The notes: generated by a model from the sequence alone, not told the origin. Positions 16,903 to 25,800 are shown, counted from the stretch's first letter. The stretch: DNA of 64,000 nt from Hyphomicrobiales bacterium (GCA_900465665.1 UBJO01000069.1:1-64000), one strand, 5' to 3'. Numbers and translations: made by a program.

Positions 16903-17451
16903 CTATTTGTCAGTGATAAACAAGTCGAGCAACTCAAAAGCCGAGGCCGGTTTGGCGATAAACGAAATACCCAGCGCCTGATCAAAGTGCGGAAGTGCAA
17001 TTAGACCGGACGTCACAATGATCTTGATTTCTGGCCACTTAACTCGGGTCTGCGCCGCCAACCCGAGGCCGTCCAGGCTGCCAGGCATGTCGACATCGGT
17101 GAACAGGATGTCGATCACGTTATTCCTGAGGTGTACCAGCGCTTCGTCCGCATTGCCCGCTTCAAACGTTTTGTGTCCGGCTTCGTCAAAGAAATCGACG
17201 AAGTTATAGCGGAGCTGTGGCTCATCCTCCACAATTAGAATGCTGCGTTTGGCGCCGAGGCCAGAACGGGCGATTTGCTGCGCGCGCGTTATCACCTCGG
17301 CGCCATCGCTCGAAGCGCGGGTGCGCTCGAGAAGATTTCGTTCGAGTACCGCCTGCGCCCAATGCCTTTCGTCTTGGCCGAATGGTCGTCCTGCCTGTTC
17401 CCAAAGAGAATAAGCTCGAGCTGCTGTCCAATCGTCTCTGTTCTCATCCAT
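16903..17451 (-). CDS. Response regulator with N-terminal DUF2934 domain
   Basis: A 182-residue protein. Residues 1-45 match DUF2934 (ARAYSLWEQAGRPFGQDERH), a short helical domain of unknown function found mainly in rhizobia. Residues 68-180 form a receiver domain: acidic pocket in ILIVEDEPQL, phosphoacceptor Asp about 119 in LFTDVDMPG, Thr/Ser in IIVTSG and Lys in FIAKPAS. There is no output domain, so it acts through protein partners; no kinase gene lies nearby. I start at the ATG at 17451, since the upstream TTG at 17475 has no ribosome site. Confidence 0.85.
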   Translation of the reverse strand: MDENRDDWTAARAYSLWEQAGRPFGQDERHWAQAVLERNLLERTRASSDGAEVITRAQQIARSGLGAKRSILIVEDEPQLRYNFVDFFDEAGHKTFEAGNADEALVHLRNNVIDILFTDVDMPGSLDGLGLAAQTRVKWPEIKIIVTSGLIALPHFDQALGISFIAKPASAFELLDLFITDK

Positions 17452-17720
17452 GATCGTCGCTCGCGGTCGTAGCAAGTTAAGGTGCGTGATTGGGAGCAGT
17501 GATCGACACTGTTCTCAACCTGGCTTTACGGCCGAAAAATGTCCAAGCTTGTATTTGGTTCCGGGGAGTTTTGCCATGGGTTATCACAATTGGCACATTG
17601 ACGTGCTTGAACACACAGTCATCCGGATCGCAATCGGCCACGCCAAGTTCGACCTTACGGTGTCGACCCCTACGAACATCTTGCGCGTATTCGCAGGGGA
17701 CGCGATTCCTACGTCACACC

Positions 17721-18254
17721 CTATTTGTTCAGGTCTTTCGCCATCATGAGATGGTGTTCCAATGCGGGCCGTGTCTTCGCTGCCCACGCCTTCAGATCGG
17801 CGTTCTCACCCCCATCACTATATCTTTTGAACAGATCGACCGCGTCTTCATGCGTATCTTCCTGCTCTGAATGATATAACTTGGCAAAGTCGTCACCCTT
17901 AACTTTCTTGAGATCATCGAGCATGTTTTGCTGCCCCGAGGTCATTGAGGCGGGGACGGTGGCCTTGATCTTTCCACTCGTAATCATGGCCTTCAACTCT
18001 TCCGAGGTCTTGGTATGATCGGTGATCATCTGCTGAGCAAAACTCCGAGTAGCCGTATCTTGCGAGCGCTCGAGAGCAAGCTTGCTGGCCTCGATCTCGA
18101 ACATGTCTGAACTAGCCGCTTCGGTGACAAAGTCCTCGGTCTTCGGCGCAACGCCCATCACGGAATTGACGCCAGTTTTCTCGGCGGCCGACTGAGCAAG
18201 TACGGGAGACGATAGGGCAATCGCTACCCCGACAGCGGTGAAGATGGTTTTCAT
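17721..18254 (-). CDS. Secreted DUF4142 domain protein
   Basis: A 177-residue protein with a cleavable signal peptide (MKTIFTAVGVAIALSSPVLA, cleaved after AQ or ALA) and a ferritin-like four-helix DUF4142 domain: TEAASSDMFEIEASKLALER, MITDHTKTSEELK, HSEQEDTHEDAVDLFKRY and LEHHLMMAKDL. The family is periplasmic and its function unknown; conserved His/Glu pairs could bind metal. The ATG at 18254 follows GGAG at the right distance. A GGAAC-N16-GGTT promoter lies 39 bases upstream, so it probably belongs to the stress regulon. Confidence 0.88.
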   Translation of the reverse strand: MKTIFTAVGVAIALSSPVLAQSAAEKTGVNSVMGVAPKTEDFVTEAASSDMFEIEASKLALERSQDTATRSFAQQMITDHTKTSEELKAMITSGKIKATVPASMTSGQQNMLDDLKKVKGDDFAKLYHSEQEDTHEDAVDLFKRYSDGGENADLKAWAAKTRPALEHHLMMAKDLNK

Positions 18255-18292
18255 CGTGTGATACTCCAATCAGGTGAATAAAGCGCCCGGTT

Positions 18293-18317
18293 AACCTAGA
18301 GCTCGACTGATCGTTCC
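18293..18317 (-). promoter_or_regulatory. Possible EcfG-type promoter for the DUF4142 gene
   Basis: Minus strand GGAAC (18317-18313), 16 bases, GGTT (18296-18293), 39 bases before the start codon at 18254. Confidence 0.55.
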
Positions 18318-18799
18318 ATGATGCAGTGTCCGTTCACCGTTGCGAGAGGAGCGGGAAAACTGGAAAAATAGAAATGCGACCGCTCAAGCCCAATTGAGGC
18401 ACCAGCGCCAAGCTCGAGTTCGAGCACATCGGAAGCTCACAAACCGCTGCGCCCATCGTCTCAACGCTCTAATGTTTAACTATAATCGAGAGATGCACGT
18501 CGACATCCCGTATGGTTGGATCCGCTGAGCTTGTCTGCTAAAGTATGCCCGGAGGTAAAATCTCGACCAATTCATTGCACACAATCGAGCAGGGCCGCTC
18601 ATTCAAAAGACCGACCTGTTATTTGCGATGAATCAATTGAGTTCCCGCTGCCCGTGTTCGACCTCATCGACGATACATAGCAACTGGACATGCTACTGAA
18701 GCGCGTACCGGTGATACGATCACAAACCCCTGGCTCTTAGCTGGGTCCCCGTCTGCAACGGTTAACATGTTGCGGCGGATTTCGGGTCCGCGAGCGGCT
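18318..18799 (+). other. Intergenic stretch without a supported gene
   Basis: About 480 bases. A short plus-strand piece near 18623-18680 reads CDESIEFPLPVFDLIDDT before a stop and may be the tail of a lost gene. I see no ribosome site, family or hairpin. Confidence 0.4.
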
Positions 18800-19030
18800 C
18801 TATCTGCCATGAGGTTCTTGGCGTTCATCATTGAGCGATGGTAGGAAAGTTTCCACATCGCGTCGTTCGCGATCGGAAAGTGATGCGACCCTTTCTTTCC
18901 AGAAGTTTGCCGCCTCCGGTGGATCACCTTCCCAATCGCGAGACGAGCCAAGGTTGTCATCGATCACCGCGACCCGACGCCCCCCCAAACGAATGTACTC
19001 GTCTGCCAACTGCTTTGAGCTATTTTCCAT
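18800..19030 (-). CDS. Small hypothetical protein
   Basis: A 76-residue soluble, acidic protein (MENSSKQLADEYIRLGGRRV; later DWEGDPPEAANFWKERVASL). A good ribosome site, GAGGAGATAATCGGAA directly before the ATG, and protein-like composition support it. I do not recognise a named domain; the EYIRLGG and DPPEAxxFW patterns look conserved in type. A GGAAC-N16-AGTT promoter lies 32 bases upstream, in line with its neighbours. Confidence 0.65.
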   Translation of the reverse strand: MENSSKQLADEYIRLGGRRVAVIDDNLGSSRDWEGDPPEAANFWKERVASLSDRERRDVETFLPSLNDERQEPHGR

Positions 19031-19061
19031 TTCCGATTATCTCCTCAGTTACCGATGACTA

Positions 19062-19086
19062 AACTGTCAGGACGCCAGGGTGTTCC
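19062..19086 (-). promoter_or_regulatory. Possible EcfG-type promoter for the small gene at 19030
   Basis: Minus strand GGAAC (19086-19082), 16 bases, AGTT (19065-19062), 32 bases before the start codon. Confidence 0.4.
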
Positions 19087-19672
19087 CAATCGCGTGCTAC
19101 TTCTTCGGATTGCACAAGCTCAGCCGATGGTCCAAAGTAGGCAGCTTTTCGGCACTTCAATTGCTCGAGCTGGTCCGCTGACGCTGCGTGAGTGACGCAT
19201 TCGTGAACCCATGAACATCAACGCGAAGGACAATGGGTTTCGTTGAAGATAGTGTCGTGCCGCGATCTCACCCTGGGACAGCGAGCGCAATAAAATTGTT
19301 TCAGCGCGACGATCTCAACGTCCAGACCAATTAACTGATTGATATTGACGCTTTGCCCACTTGGGAAGATTATACTCAATAGTGCGTGAAGACGTCCTGA
19401 TAGCTCGCAACGTTGAAGAACCCGCTGCCGAGGTTGCTTCTGCACGCGACGATCCTCCGTCTGTCAGTACTGTGAAATTAAAAGAGGGCATCTTGCGCCC
19501 TAGACCCAGCACCGACAATGGGACGTCGCTGGTGCTGGGCGTAGACAAGTGGAACTCTGGAAACTATCCAGTGGAACGCGCGCTCGGCTTATTTTCGTGA
19601 ATGGATGCGATTTCGACAACTTGGGTGAACGCACCGGGCTTGCTTGTATCCTTGGCGTCTGAGCACAGGTCA
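19087..19672 (-). other. Stretch with a possible gene fragment
   Basis: About 590 bases without an intact gene. A minus-strand frame ending with TAG at 19059 reads CVTHAASADQLEQLKCRKAA then YFGPSAELVQSEEVARDWEH over 19190-19065; it looks protein-like but has a stop upstream and no start. It may be the 3' end of a decayed small gene. A plus-strand frame at 19361-19600 has no family or ribosome site. Confidence 0.35.
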
Positions 19673-20470
19673 TCAGTCATCTGAGTTGCCCTCCATCGGG
19701 TCATCGATTTCGATCATGACAGGCGCGTGGTCGCTCGTGCGTTCCCATGATCGCGGTCCTCGTCGCACGGACGCCGTTTTTAGCCCTTGCGCCATGGCTG
19801 GGCTGAGCAATAGGTGGTCGATTCGAAGTCCGGCGTCCCGAGCAAACGAATTCCTCCAATACTTCCAAAATGTGTAGATCCGTTCGTCGGGATGTAGATG
19901 TCTGACCGCGTCCGTCCAGCCCTGCGTGATAAGATCGGCATAGGCCTTTCGAACTTCCGGCCGGAACAGTGCGTCGTCCATCCATCGTTCCGGCTTGTAC
20001 ACGTCGAGTACCGTGGGAATGACATTGAAGTCCCCGACAAGAACGGTTGGTACGTCCAGCTCCAGCAATTCTGAGGCATAGTTTTTCAGACGATTAAACC
20101 ATCGAATCTTGTAGTTGAATTTTGGGCCAGGTGCCGGATTGCCGTTCGGGACATATAGACAGCCAATAAGCACCCCGCTGACAGCCGCTTCGACATAGCG
20201 GCTTTGGCTGTCTTTGAGATCGCCAGGTAGTCCCCGTCGGGTCACATGGGGTTGTTGGCCTCGCGCAAGGATAGCGACCCCGTTCCAACTTTTTTGGCCG
20301 TGCCACACCGCGCCGTATCCGGCCTTTTCCAATTCCCGGCTGGGGAACGCGCTGTCTGTACACTTTAGCTCTTGAACGCAAACAGCATCGGGTTTGTCCT
20401 CTTTGAGCCATCGAAGCAATATGTTCAGCCGCGCGTTGATTCCGTTCACGTTGTAGGTTGCGATTCTCAT
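19673..20470 (-). CDS. xthA: Exodeoxyribonuclease III (AP endonuclease family)
   Basis: A 265-residue enzyme of the EEP fold that repairs abasic sites and trims 3' ends. Visible motifs are MRIATYNVNGINARL (Asn), CVQELKCTDSAFP (metal-binding Glu), GCLYVPNG (catalytic Tyr), VGDFNVIP (Asp, Asn) and ERTSDHAPVM (catalytic His with Asp). All catalytic residues are present and the length is normal. The ATG at 20470 begins the conserved MRIATYN, so I prefer it to the upstream in-frame ATG at 20512. It stands alone; a chromosomal copy probably also exists, making this an accessory repair gene. Confidence 0.93.
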   Translation of the reverse strand: MRIATYNVNGINARLNILLRWLKEDKPDAVCVQELKCTDSAFPSRELEKAGYGAVWHGQKSWNGVAILARGQQPHVTRRGLPGDLKDSQSRYVEAAVSGVLIGCLYVPNGNPAPGPKFNYKIRWFNRLKNYASELLELDVPTVLVGDFNVIPTVLDVYKPERWMDDALFRPEVRKAYADLITQGWTDAVRHLHPDERIYTFWKYWRNSFARDAGLRIDHLLLSPAMAQGLKTASVRRGPRSWERTSDHAPVMIEIDDPMEGNSDD

Positions 20471-21187
20471 CAGCCAAAACCCTTTGTCGCTTGTGGCGGT
20501 AGATAAGCACATACTTTGCGAACGACATCTGCAAAGGCCGTCTTGTGGCTTTGCATGCGTAAAGCGAGCCTGAAGCGGATTAACTGCTTGATAAAGATGG
20601 TCTTCGTAACTGCATCGGCCGGCTGCACAGGAAGGTTCGGTGAGAAGCAGCTAGCCTTTTGCTCGCAAAAGTACTGCCGTTCATTGGAAGAGGTTGGCGG
20701 GTGGGTCGAGATTGATGGTTCATTTTGCCATGGAGCTGACATGGTTCTTTTGCGAGGCTTTGCAATCCCCCTGGATAAAACATCAGCGTTGCGAGTTTTT
20801 TGCCGTCGCAGGTCGGCTTTCCATTGCTTTCCCGGCATGTCCTGTGCCGAGAGTTGCCATCAAGGCGCATTTAGTCAGGCCCATGCTGTCGGTTCATCTA
20901 TCTTCTACCTGAAGCTCGTAATTTCTTCAAAAGCGCCAACGAGGAAAGCTGGTCTAGGTTCCGCTCTCCTGAAATGCTCACCCGCCGCCCGTGCCTTTGA
21001 CGCTCACGGCAAAGGTGGTGTTGTTGAGTGAAGATGACTGCTTAAGACGCGAGTTTCCGCCCCGGCGGAGACCAGGCTTTGGCGAATCGTTCGCATTTTA
21101 TTAAATATGTCCGCGAATACTCTCGTCCGAGGGCGATCGAAATCTGGGTAAGCGAGTTCATCTCGTATCCACGGAAGGGAGACGGCC
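20471..21187 (+). other. Long stretch without a supported gene
   Basis: About 715 bases. Long frames exist on both strands (20516-21031 plus, 20470-20838 minus), but they overlap one another, lack ribosome sites and have cysteine- and arginine-rich composition unlike real proteins. I regard the stretch as decayed or non-coding. Confidence 0.4.
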
Positions 21188-21565
21188 ATGTACGAGCGTA
21201 CCGTACTTATCGTAGAAGACGAGCTTTTAATCCGGATGGTGCTCGCCGACGCATTGTTTGACCAGGGTTATGATGTGCTGGAAGCCGGGAACGTGATTGA
21301 GGCTGTCGCGATCATCGGGCAAAAGCGGGTCGATGCCGTGATCACCGACGTTGATATGCCGGGGGGCTTTAGCGGCCTGGATCTCCTGCGAATGATGTCG
21401 ACAAATCACGCGAACGTTCCAGTTATTGTTGCCTCTGGTGGTCATCAACTGCGTCAGGATGATATGCCGGTAGGCGCGGTATTCGTCCCAAAGCCTTACA
21501 GTGTGACAGGTATTGTGTCGATGGTCGGCGAAATGATCTGCGCCGACAAGCGCCGTCGTGCGTGA
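21188..21565 (+). CDS. Single-domain response regulator
   Basis: A 125-residue receiver domain without output domain: acidic pair in VLIVEDELLIR, phosphoacceptor Asp 54 in AVITDVDMPGG, Ser in VIVASGGH and Lys in FVPKPYS. The ATG follows GGAAGGGAGAC. It resembles the receiver half of the protein at 16903 (TDVDMPG in both). Such regulators act by binding kinases or partner proteins. No histidine kinase is present in the window. Confidence 0.88.
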   Translation: MYERTVLIVEDELLIRMVLADALFDQGYDVLEAGNVIEAVAIIGQKRVDAVITDVDMPGGFSGLDLLRMMSTNHANVPVIVASGGHQLRQDDMPVGAVFVPKPYSVTGIVSMVGEMICADKRRRA

Positions 21566-21994
21566 ACAGAAAAAAGAATCAAGGGTCGAGTTGCGCCGAG
21601 TTTGTCGTCTCGAAACTAATCAATGCGAACGCGGTCTATATCAGATTGTAGCAAGGTAATACCGTTGCGTTTGCCTTTTTCGATCGTATCTCTGAGCGGT
21701 GTAAACTGCACGGAGCCTGCGCGCCCGCTGCATGACGCAGAGCCTTCTGTGTGGAGCCCGGCCCCCCATCAGCGCTAGCAGTCTTGTCACACTGGTCAAT
21801 GGAACATGACGTGAGTTACCTGCTCGCTCGGCGCTGTCCAATGTGGGTCACTCCGATGAAATGCGGCCGCGACTTTAATCACCTACATCCTGCTGCGGGA
21901 CGTTCGTCTTGCGGAATGATGTCTTCTCGGTCCCGCAGGATGCGCTTCGAGCGGCCCCTTAAGGACCGCTCGACAAGGCATTGCACACGGTGGA
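21566..21994 (+). other. Intergenic stretch with a perfect inverted repeat
   Basis: About 430 bases without a gene. CTGCGGGAC (21893-21901) and GTCCCGCAG (21930-21938) form a perfect 9-bp inverted repeat with a 28-base loop; it lacks a T-run and its role is unknown. Confidence 0.45.
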
Positions 21995-22597
21995 TCAACC
22001 GCGACGGTAACGCGAACGTTCTGCCTCAATTTGGTCCGCGGAATAAGGCTCAGCATTCTCATCGAAGCTGTTCCAGCCCTGTTCCTCATAGTTGGCGCGT
22101 CGCGATGCATAATCGACCGGATGAGACTGAGACAGAATGGACTGAGCGGATGCAATCTTGCTCTCCTCGACCCTCGCGGTAACCACCGAACCGCCGCGGC
22201 GAATACCCTCGGCGTAGAAGTTGGCTTCATCCTCGGGAACCCCTTCGCTTACCATAGCGCCGACAATCCCGCCAACCGCGCCTCCCGCGACCGCACCGGC
22301 GACAGCGCCAGCGGCCGTGGCAGCCAACCATCCAGCCGCGACGACCGGGCCGACGCCTGGAATCGCTAACATCCCGAGGCCGGTCAAAAGACCTCCTGCG
22401 CCGCCAGCGACGGCCCCGACGCCGGCCCCGGTTCCGGCCCCTTCTGCCGCGCGGGACCCCTGTCCTTCGACATCGATGTCATTTGCGTTGCTCGTGACAA
22501 TACTGATGTCGTCAGACGGGACACCAGCGTTTTCAAGCGCTTTCACAGCGGAACGGGCATCGTCGTAGCTATCATATAGTTGAGTGACTGTTCGCAT
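21995..22597 (-). CDS. General stress protein with glycine-zipper membrane region
   Basis: A 200-residue protein. Residues 1-60 form a YflT/GSM-like alpha-beta domain (VTQLYDSYDDARSAVKALEN). Residues about 55-115 are Gly/Ala-rich with GxxxG spacing (GGAGGLLTGLGMLAIPGVGP and AGAVAGAVAGGAVGGIVGAM), a glycine-zipper membrane hairpin. The C-terminal part is charged (ANFYAEGIRRGGSVVTARVE). It fits the general stress protein 17M family found in many bacteria; the role is unknown. GAGGAGAAATGAG precedes the ATG. It starts 22 bases after the stop of the upstream PepSY gene, so the two may be co-transcribed from that gene's promoter. Confidence 0.8.
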   Translation of the reverse strand: MRTVTQLYDSYDDARSAVKALENAGVPSDDISIVTSNANDIDVEGQGSRAAEGAGTGAGVGAVAGGAGGLLTGLGMLAIPGVGPVVAAGWLAATAAGAVAGAVAGGAVGGIVGAMVSEGVPEDEANFYAEGIRRGGSVVTARVEESKIASAQSILSQSHPVDYASRRANYEEQGWNSFDENAEPYSADQIEAERSRYRRG

Positions 22598-22619
22598 CTC
22601 ATTTCTCCTCGTTTCGTTG

Positions 22620-22931
22620 TTACTTGGCCAGCGTCACGTTGCCCTGGAAGTCCAGGGAAACCTTAGCGTCTGCTCCATCCTTCTTTGCGTTCGCGCGCCA
22701 AACGCCTTGGTCGTCGAGCTTCAAGCCTGTGACGTCGCTGTAGCCAGCGCCTTCGATGCGCGATTTAGCCTGATCTTCGGTGAAGCTGTTCTTGCCGAAG
22801 ACCGGCGCGGCCGGGTTGTGTTGCGTGTTTATGGCCGGGGTAGTCTGCGAGGTTGAAGGCGCCTCGCTCTGCGCAAACGCACATGTTGCCGAAAGCATAA
22901 TTGCGGCTGAAAGCGTTGTGATCTTTTTCAT
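22620..22931 (-). CDS. Secreted PepSY-type small protein
   Basis: A 103-residue protein with a clear signal peptide (MKKITTLSAAIMLSATCAFA) and a C-terminal PepSY-like fold: FTEDQAKSRIEGAGYSDVTG, LKLDDQGVWRANAKKDG and VSLDFQGNVTLAK. PepSY domains are thought to inhibit or chaperone periplasmic enzymes. It probably acts in the periplasm. It is upstream of the stress protein gene at 22597 and has its own GGAAC-N16-GGTT promoter. Confidence 0.85.
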   Translation of the reverse strand: MKKITTLSAAIMLSATCAFAQSEAPSTSQTTPAINTQHNPAAPVFGKNSFTEDQAKSRIEGAGYSDVTGLKLDDQGVWRANAKKDGADAKVSLDFQGNVTLAK

Positions 22932-22958
22932 TGGTGTCTCCTCGATTTGCTATGGCGA

Positions 22959-22983
22959 AACCTAGAAAAAGACTGTTTGTTCC
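22959..22983 (-). promoter_or_regulatory. Possible EcfG-type promoter for the PepSY gene
   Basis: Minus strand GGAAC (22983-22979), 16 bases, GGTT (22962-22959), 28 bases before the start codon at 22931. Confidence 0.55.
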
Positions 22984-23302
22984 ATGATTTACCGGAATTG
23001 GCTGATTGGATTGATGGATAGCAAGCGCCCGTTTCCTCCTCTTTTTCTGCATCTTCCAGCAAGAGCTTCGCTCGGATTTAGCGCTCCTGTCTGTCCGGCT
23101 GTAACCTTGGAATTTGAGACCAGACGTAGTTGAAGGTTATGGGAAACGATAAAGGCGAGTTTATCAGGAAACTGGACGCGAAGTTCCATGCATGGGCGGC
23201 CATATCTACGGCGAGCGGACGTCACGCACGTGCCACCGCCTCGTGCTGAGCGCACTACGTCGACGGACATAAAGTCCTTCCTAATTCGCGTGTATGCTCG
23301 GA
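22984..23302 (-). other. Intergenic stretch, nothing recognised
   Basis: About 320 bases between the PepSY promoter and the end of the broken split-barrel gene. I see no gene or signal. Confidence 0.4.
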
Positions 23303-23740
23303 TTACATGTTTCTGGAAACGGCGACATCGCCATTTTCCTCGCCATCCCAGTAGTGTAGCGATGAGCTTACGATCCGGATTACTACGTGATCTGACGTCA
23401 AGACGCCTTGAGGAAACCAGCGCTCAAGCCCCGAAATCCAATGCTCCTCGAAGGCGGCCCTGCCTTGAATGATCGTCGCCTTTCCTTGAACCGTAATGAA
23501 CATTCCTGGAGTTCCAAAAAGGCTTGGCGCCTCCGTGAACGTCAGCAACACATCATCTACGTTGCTAATTTCGGCAACTTTTCGTGTACCAGCGTGGGAA
23601 AAGAATCAGAAGTCTCCATCATAATCGACGTCACGGTTGTTGCTCATGGGCCGGCTGGAGATCTTTCCCGCGCCGTTATTTGATGACAGCATGCAGAAAT
23701 CGATTTTCTTTATTTTGGATGCGAGTTCCTCGAAAGTCAT
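23303..23740 (-). pseudogene. Split-barrel (PNPOx-like) stress protein gene with an in-frame stop
   Basis: From the ATG at 23740, after an AGGGA ribosome site, the frame reads MTFEELASKIKKIDFCMLSS, then GKISSRPMSNNRDVDYDGDF, a TGA at 23608-23606, and continues without shift as FFSHAGTRKVAEISNVDDVL to HYWDGEENGDVAVSRN. Related proteins have Trp at the stop position (DSWFF), so TGG has become TGA. Everything else is intact over 145 codons, which suggests recent loss. An alternative is internal initiation giving only the second half. A related intact gene is at 9564. Confidence 0.85.
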
Positions 23741-24100
23741 CGTCGATATCCCTGATTTTTGGGTTCCAGGAGATATCGCTTGAGTTACTCAATTGTTCTG
23801 ATATCGGCACCGTTGCGTGACAAGCGCGCGGTATTTTGCCTGCAGAGTAGCCCTAAGGGATTGTGCGGGTTTAATGCCGCGTTGCCACGGCCAGGAGTCG
23901 AGGTCGCCATTCGGTACCCAAACGCAATGGATGGACTGCTGATGACAGATTGTGGTCTGCGGCCTTCTGGAGTGAGGGCAAACCACCGCTAAGTTGCCTG
24001 AACTCGCATTCGGGGGCATCCTTCAATCTGCTTTAGGCACATCCCCGAGTTGACCCTCGTTGGGACCATCGACAGACCAAGGGTCGATAGGGTGCCAACA
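23741..24100 (-). other. Intergenic stretch, nothing recognised
   Basis: About 360 bases between two decayed stress genes. No gene, hairpin or clear promoter is seen. Confidence 0.4.
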
Positions 24101-24419
24101 CTAGAGAGGCTGGCAAGCTGACGCCCATGGTTTCACGGAGACTGTCCTGTCCCTGCTGCCTTTATTTACTTCACGTCGAAACACTCGCGCGATCGCGATA
24201 AGTATACAAGCGCCAATGAAGCCTGCAATGAGGTAACCCAGCCAACCTCCAAGCGCCACCGAAGACGGAAAGGATGGTATTTGCGACAATTGCGCCGACG
24301 ATACCTATAACGATGTTCATGATCACGCCCATGTCGGATCTCATGAACTTCTCGGCGAGCCAACCAGCGATCCAACCGATTATTATTGCCGCTATCCCGC
24401 CAATGCCTGCCTGTTCCAT
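24101..24419 (-). pseudogene. GlsB/YeaQ/YmgE-family membrane protein gene, frameshifted
   Basis: From the ATG at 24419 the frame reads MEQAGIGGIAAIIIGWIAGW, LAEKFMRSDMGVIMNIVIGI and NTILSVFG, typical of the transglycosylase-associated (GlsB) stress family of about 85 residues with three membrane segments. Near 24250-24260 the frame is lost; the correct continuation, GGWLGYLIAGFIGACILIAI with a basic end, is in the neighbouring frame (stop at 24101). One small insertion or deletion therefore splits the gene. If the shift is a sequencing error the gene would be intact. Confidence 0.8.
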
Positions 24420-24804
24420 TTGTGAGTTAATGTCCTTCGCGCCGTCTTCAATCCAACAAGATTTCACTGGCGCTCCACCAATTCCAGGCGGCCGAGAGAC
24501 TGTTTTCCTCCCAACTGACCGGCAAAAGTGAAACGAGTGAGGGGAACCAATCTAATTGCCCCTTGTTCAGTACTCGGCATCCTGTGCTACCCGGATGTTC
24601 GCTCGATCTTATGATCGGGAAAGGCCCTCGCGAAAATTCGCGGGGGCTTCTCGCACGAGGAGCTGATCGCGGTTAGCACCGGCTGGATGCGAAGACACAA
24701 AACGAGCTTGATGCGGAACCCGGTGGGAACCGCGTTCGACAAGGCTATCACAGTGGATTGGTGTCTGTTGATCTTTAAGTCCAATCCAACGCAAGCAGCC
24801 GTCC
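24420..24804. other. Intergenic stretch with a strong hairpin
   Basis: About 385 bases. GCCCTCGCGA (24624-24633) pairs with TCGCGGGGGC (24638-24647) with a four-base loop and one G-T pair. On either strand the following T-run is short, so terminator function is uncertain. No gene is supported. Confidence 0.45.
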
Positions 24805-25800
24805 TTGGCCTTATACTCTCAGCGTCGGGGCCTCTTTGCATGCGAAAGAACGGCGGCTTTGTCTAACGAGGTCGGCCGCCGCAATTCGAAGCTCAAGGTC
24901 GTCGATTGCGTTGTCGTTCCATTTACCATTTCCTGCGGCGGATGGCGGCAGTGTGAACGGGGTCATCATTCACTCGGCGAGCTGTCCAACCCAAACTGTG
25001 CGAAGGAAGCCGAGCAGATCGGGTATCTCGCCGCGGGTCTTTTCGGCTATTGGGAACTCAACGGGCGATTTCCCGGAGGGCAGGCGCAGTATCTGCGCAT
25101 GCCTTATGCTGATGTTGGTCCGATCAAGGTTCTTGACGATTGGGCGCCGAGCAAGTTCTGTTCCTCTCTGATATCTTCCCAACAAGATACATGGCTGCGG
25201 GAAACTGCGACATACAACAAGGGTAGACCAGCGCCGTTCCTTGGCTGTGGCCCGATGGGCCCGTTCGCTATCAAATCCGCGTTCCTTCTCGGTGCCGAGC
25301 GCGTGATCGCGATCGACACCTTTCCCGAGCAGCTGGCGTTGGCGCAGCAGTAGGGCGCCGATACGCTCGATTACACTGACCAGGATCCACAGAAGCGTAT
25401 TATCGACATGACTGTACGAAGGGGTCCGACGCCGTGATTAAGGCTATAAGCATAGAAAGAATGGGGCCGGGGGACCGGTAGAAGCAATGGAATCGACGTT
25501 TACCAGCGCCGAGCGTCCTTATCCTTTGCAGCAAGCCATCCTTGCATACCGCCCAGGCGGTATCGTCTTACTTCCTGGTGTTTTCGTTGGGTCGACCGTC
25601 GCGGCTCCGCTCGATGCTTTCGTCGGAAAAGCCCTCAGGCCAAAGAAGGGGCAGACCATGTGCGGAGGTGCGTGCGACCGCTAATGGACCTGATTGTCGA
25701 GGGGAAGATCAATCCACCTTTCCTCATCACCCATAGGATCGGGTTGGAAGAGGGGCCAGAGCTCTACAAAACTTTCCGCGATAGAAGGGTGGCTGCGTAA
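24805..25800 (+). pseudogene. Zinc-dependent alcohol/formaldehyde dehydrogenase gene, decayed
   Basis: Pieces of a medium-chain zinc dehydrogenase of the glutathione-independent formaldehyde dehydrogenase type appear in order: KVVDCVVVPFTISCGG (structural-zinc region), GQAQYLRMPYADVGPIKV, CGPMGPFAIKSAFLLGAERV (nucleotide site), a stop at 25351, GADTLDYTDQDP just after it, YPLQQAILAYRPGGIVLLPG in another frame, and INPPFLITHRIGLEEGPELY ending at 25800. The first 90 residues with the catalytic-zinc Cys are missing. Several stops and frame changes show long decay. Confidence 0.8.

Noticed and set aside
19361..19600. 79-codon plus-strand frame.
   Set aside because: No ribosome site or recognisable family.
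20516..21031. 171-codon plus-strand frame after the exonuclease gene.
   Set aside because: Cys-rich, no motifs, overlapped by equally long minus-strand frames.
22221..22568. Pro/Ala-rich plus-strand frame opposite the glycine-zipper gene.
   Set aside because: It is the antisense of a Gly/Ala-rich coding sequence.
24707..24740. GGAAC motifs that could be further EcfG promoters.
   Set aside because: No NGTT at 16-17 bases in front of an intact gene.
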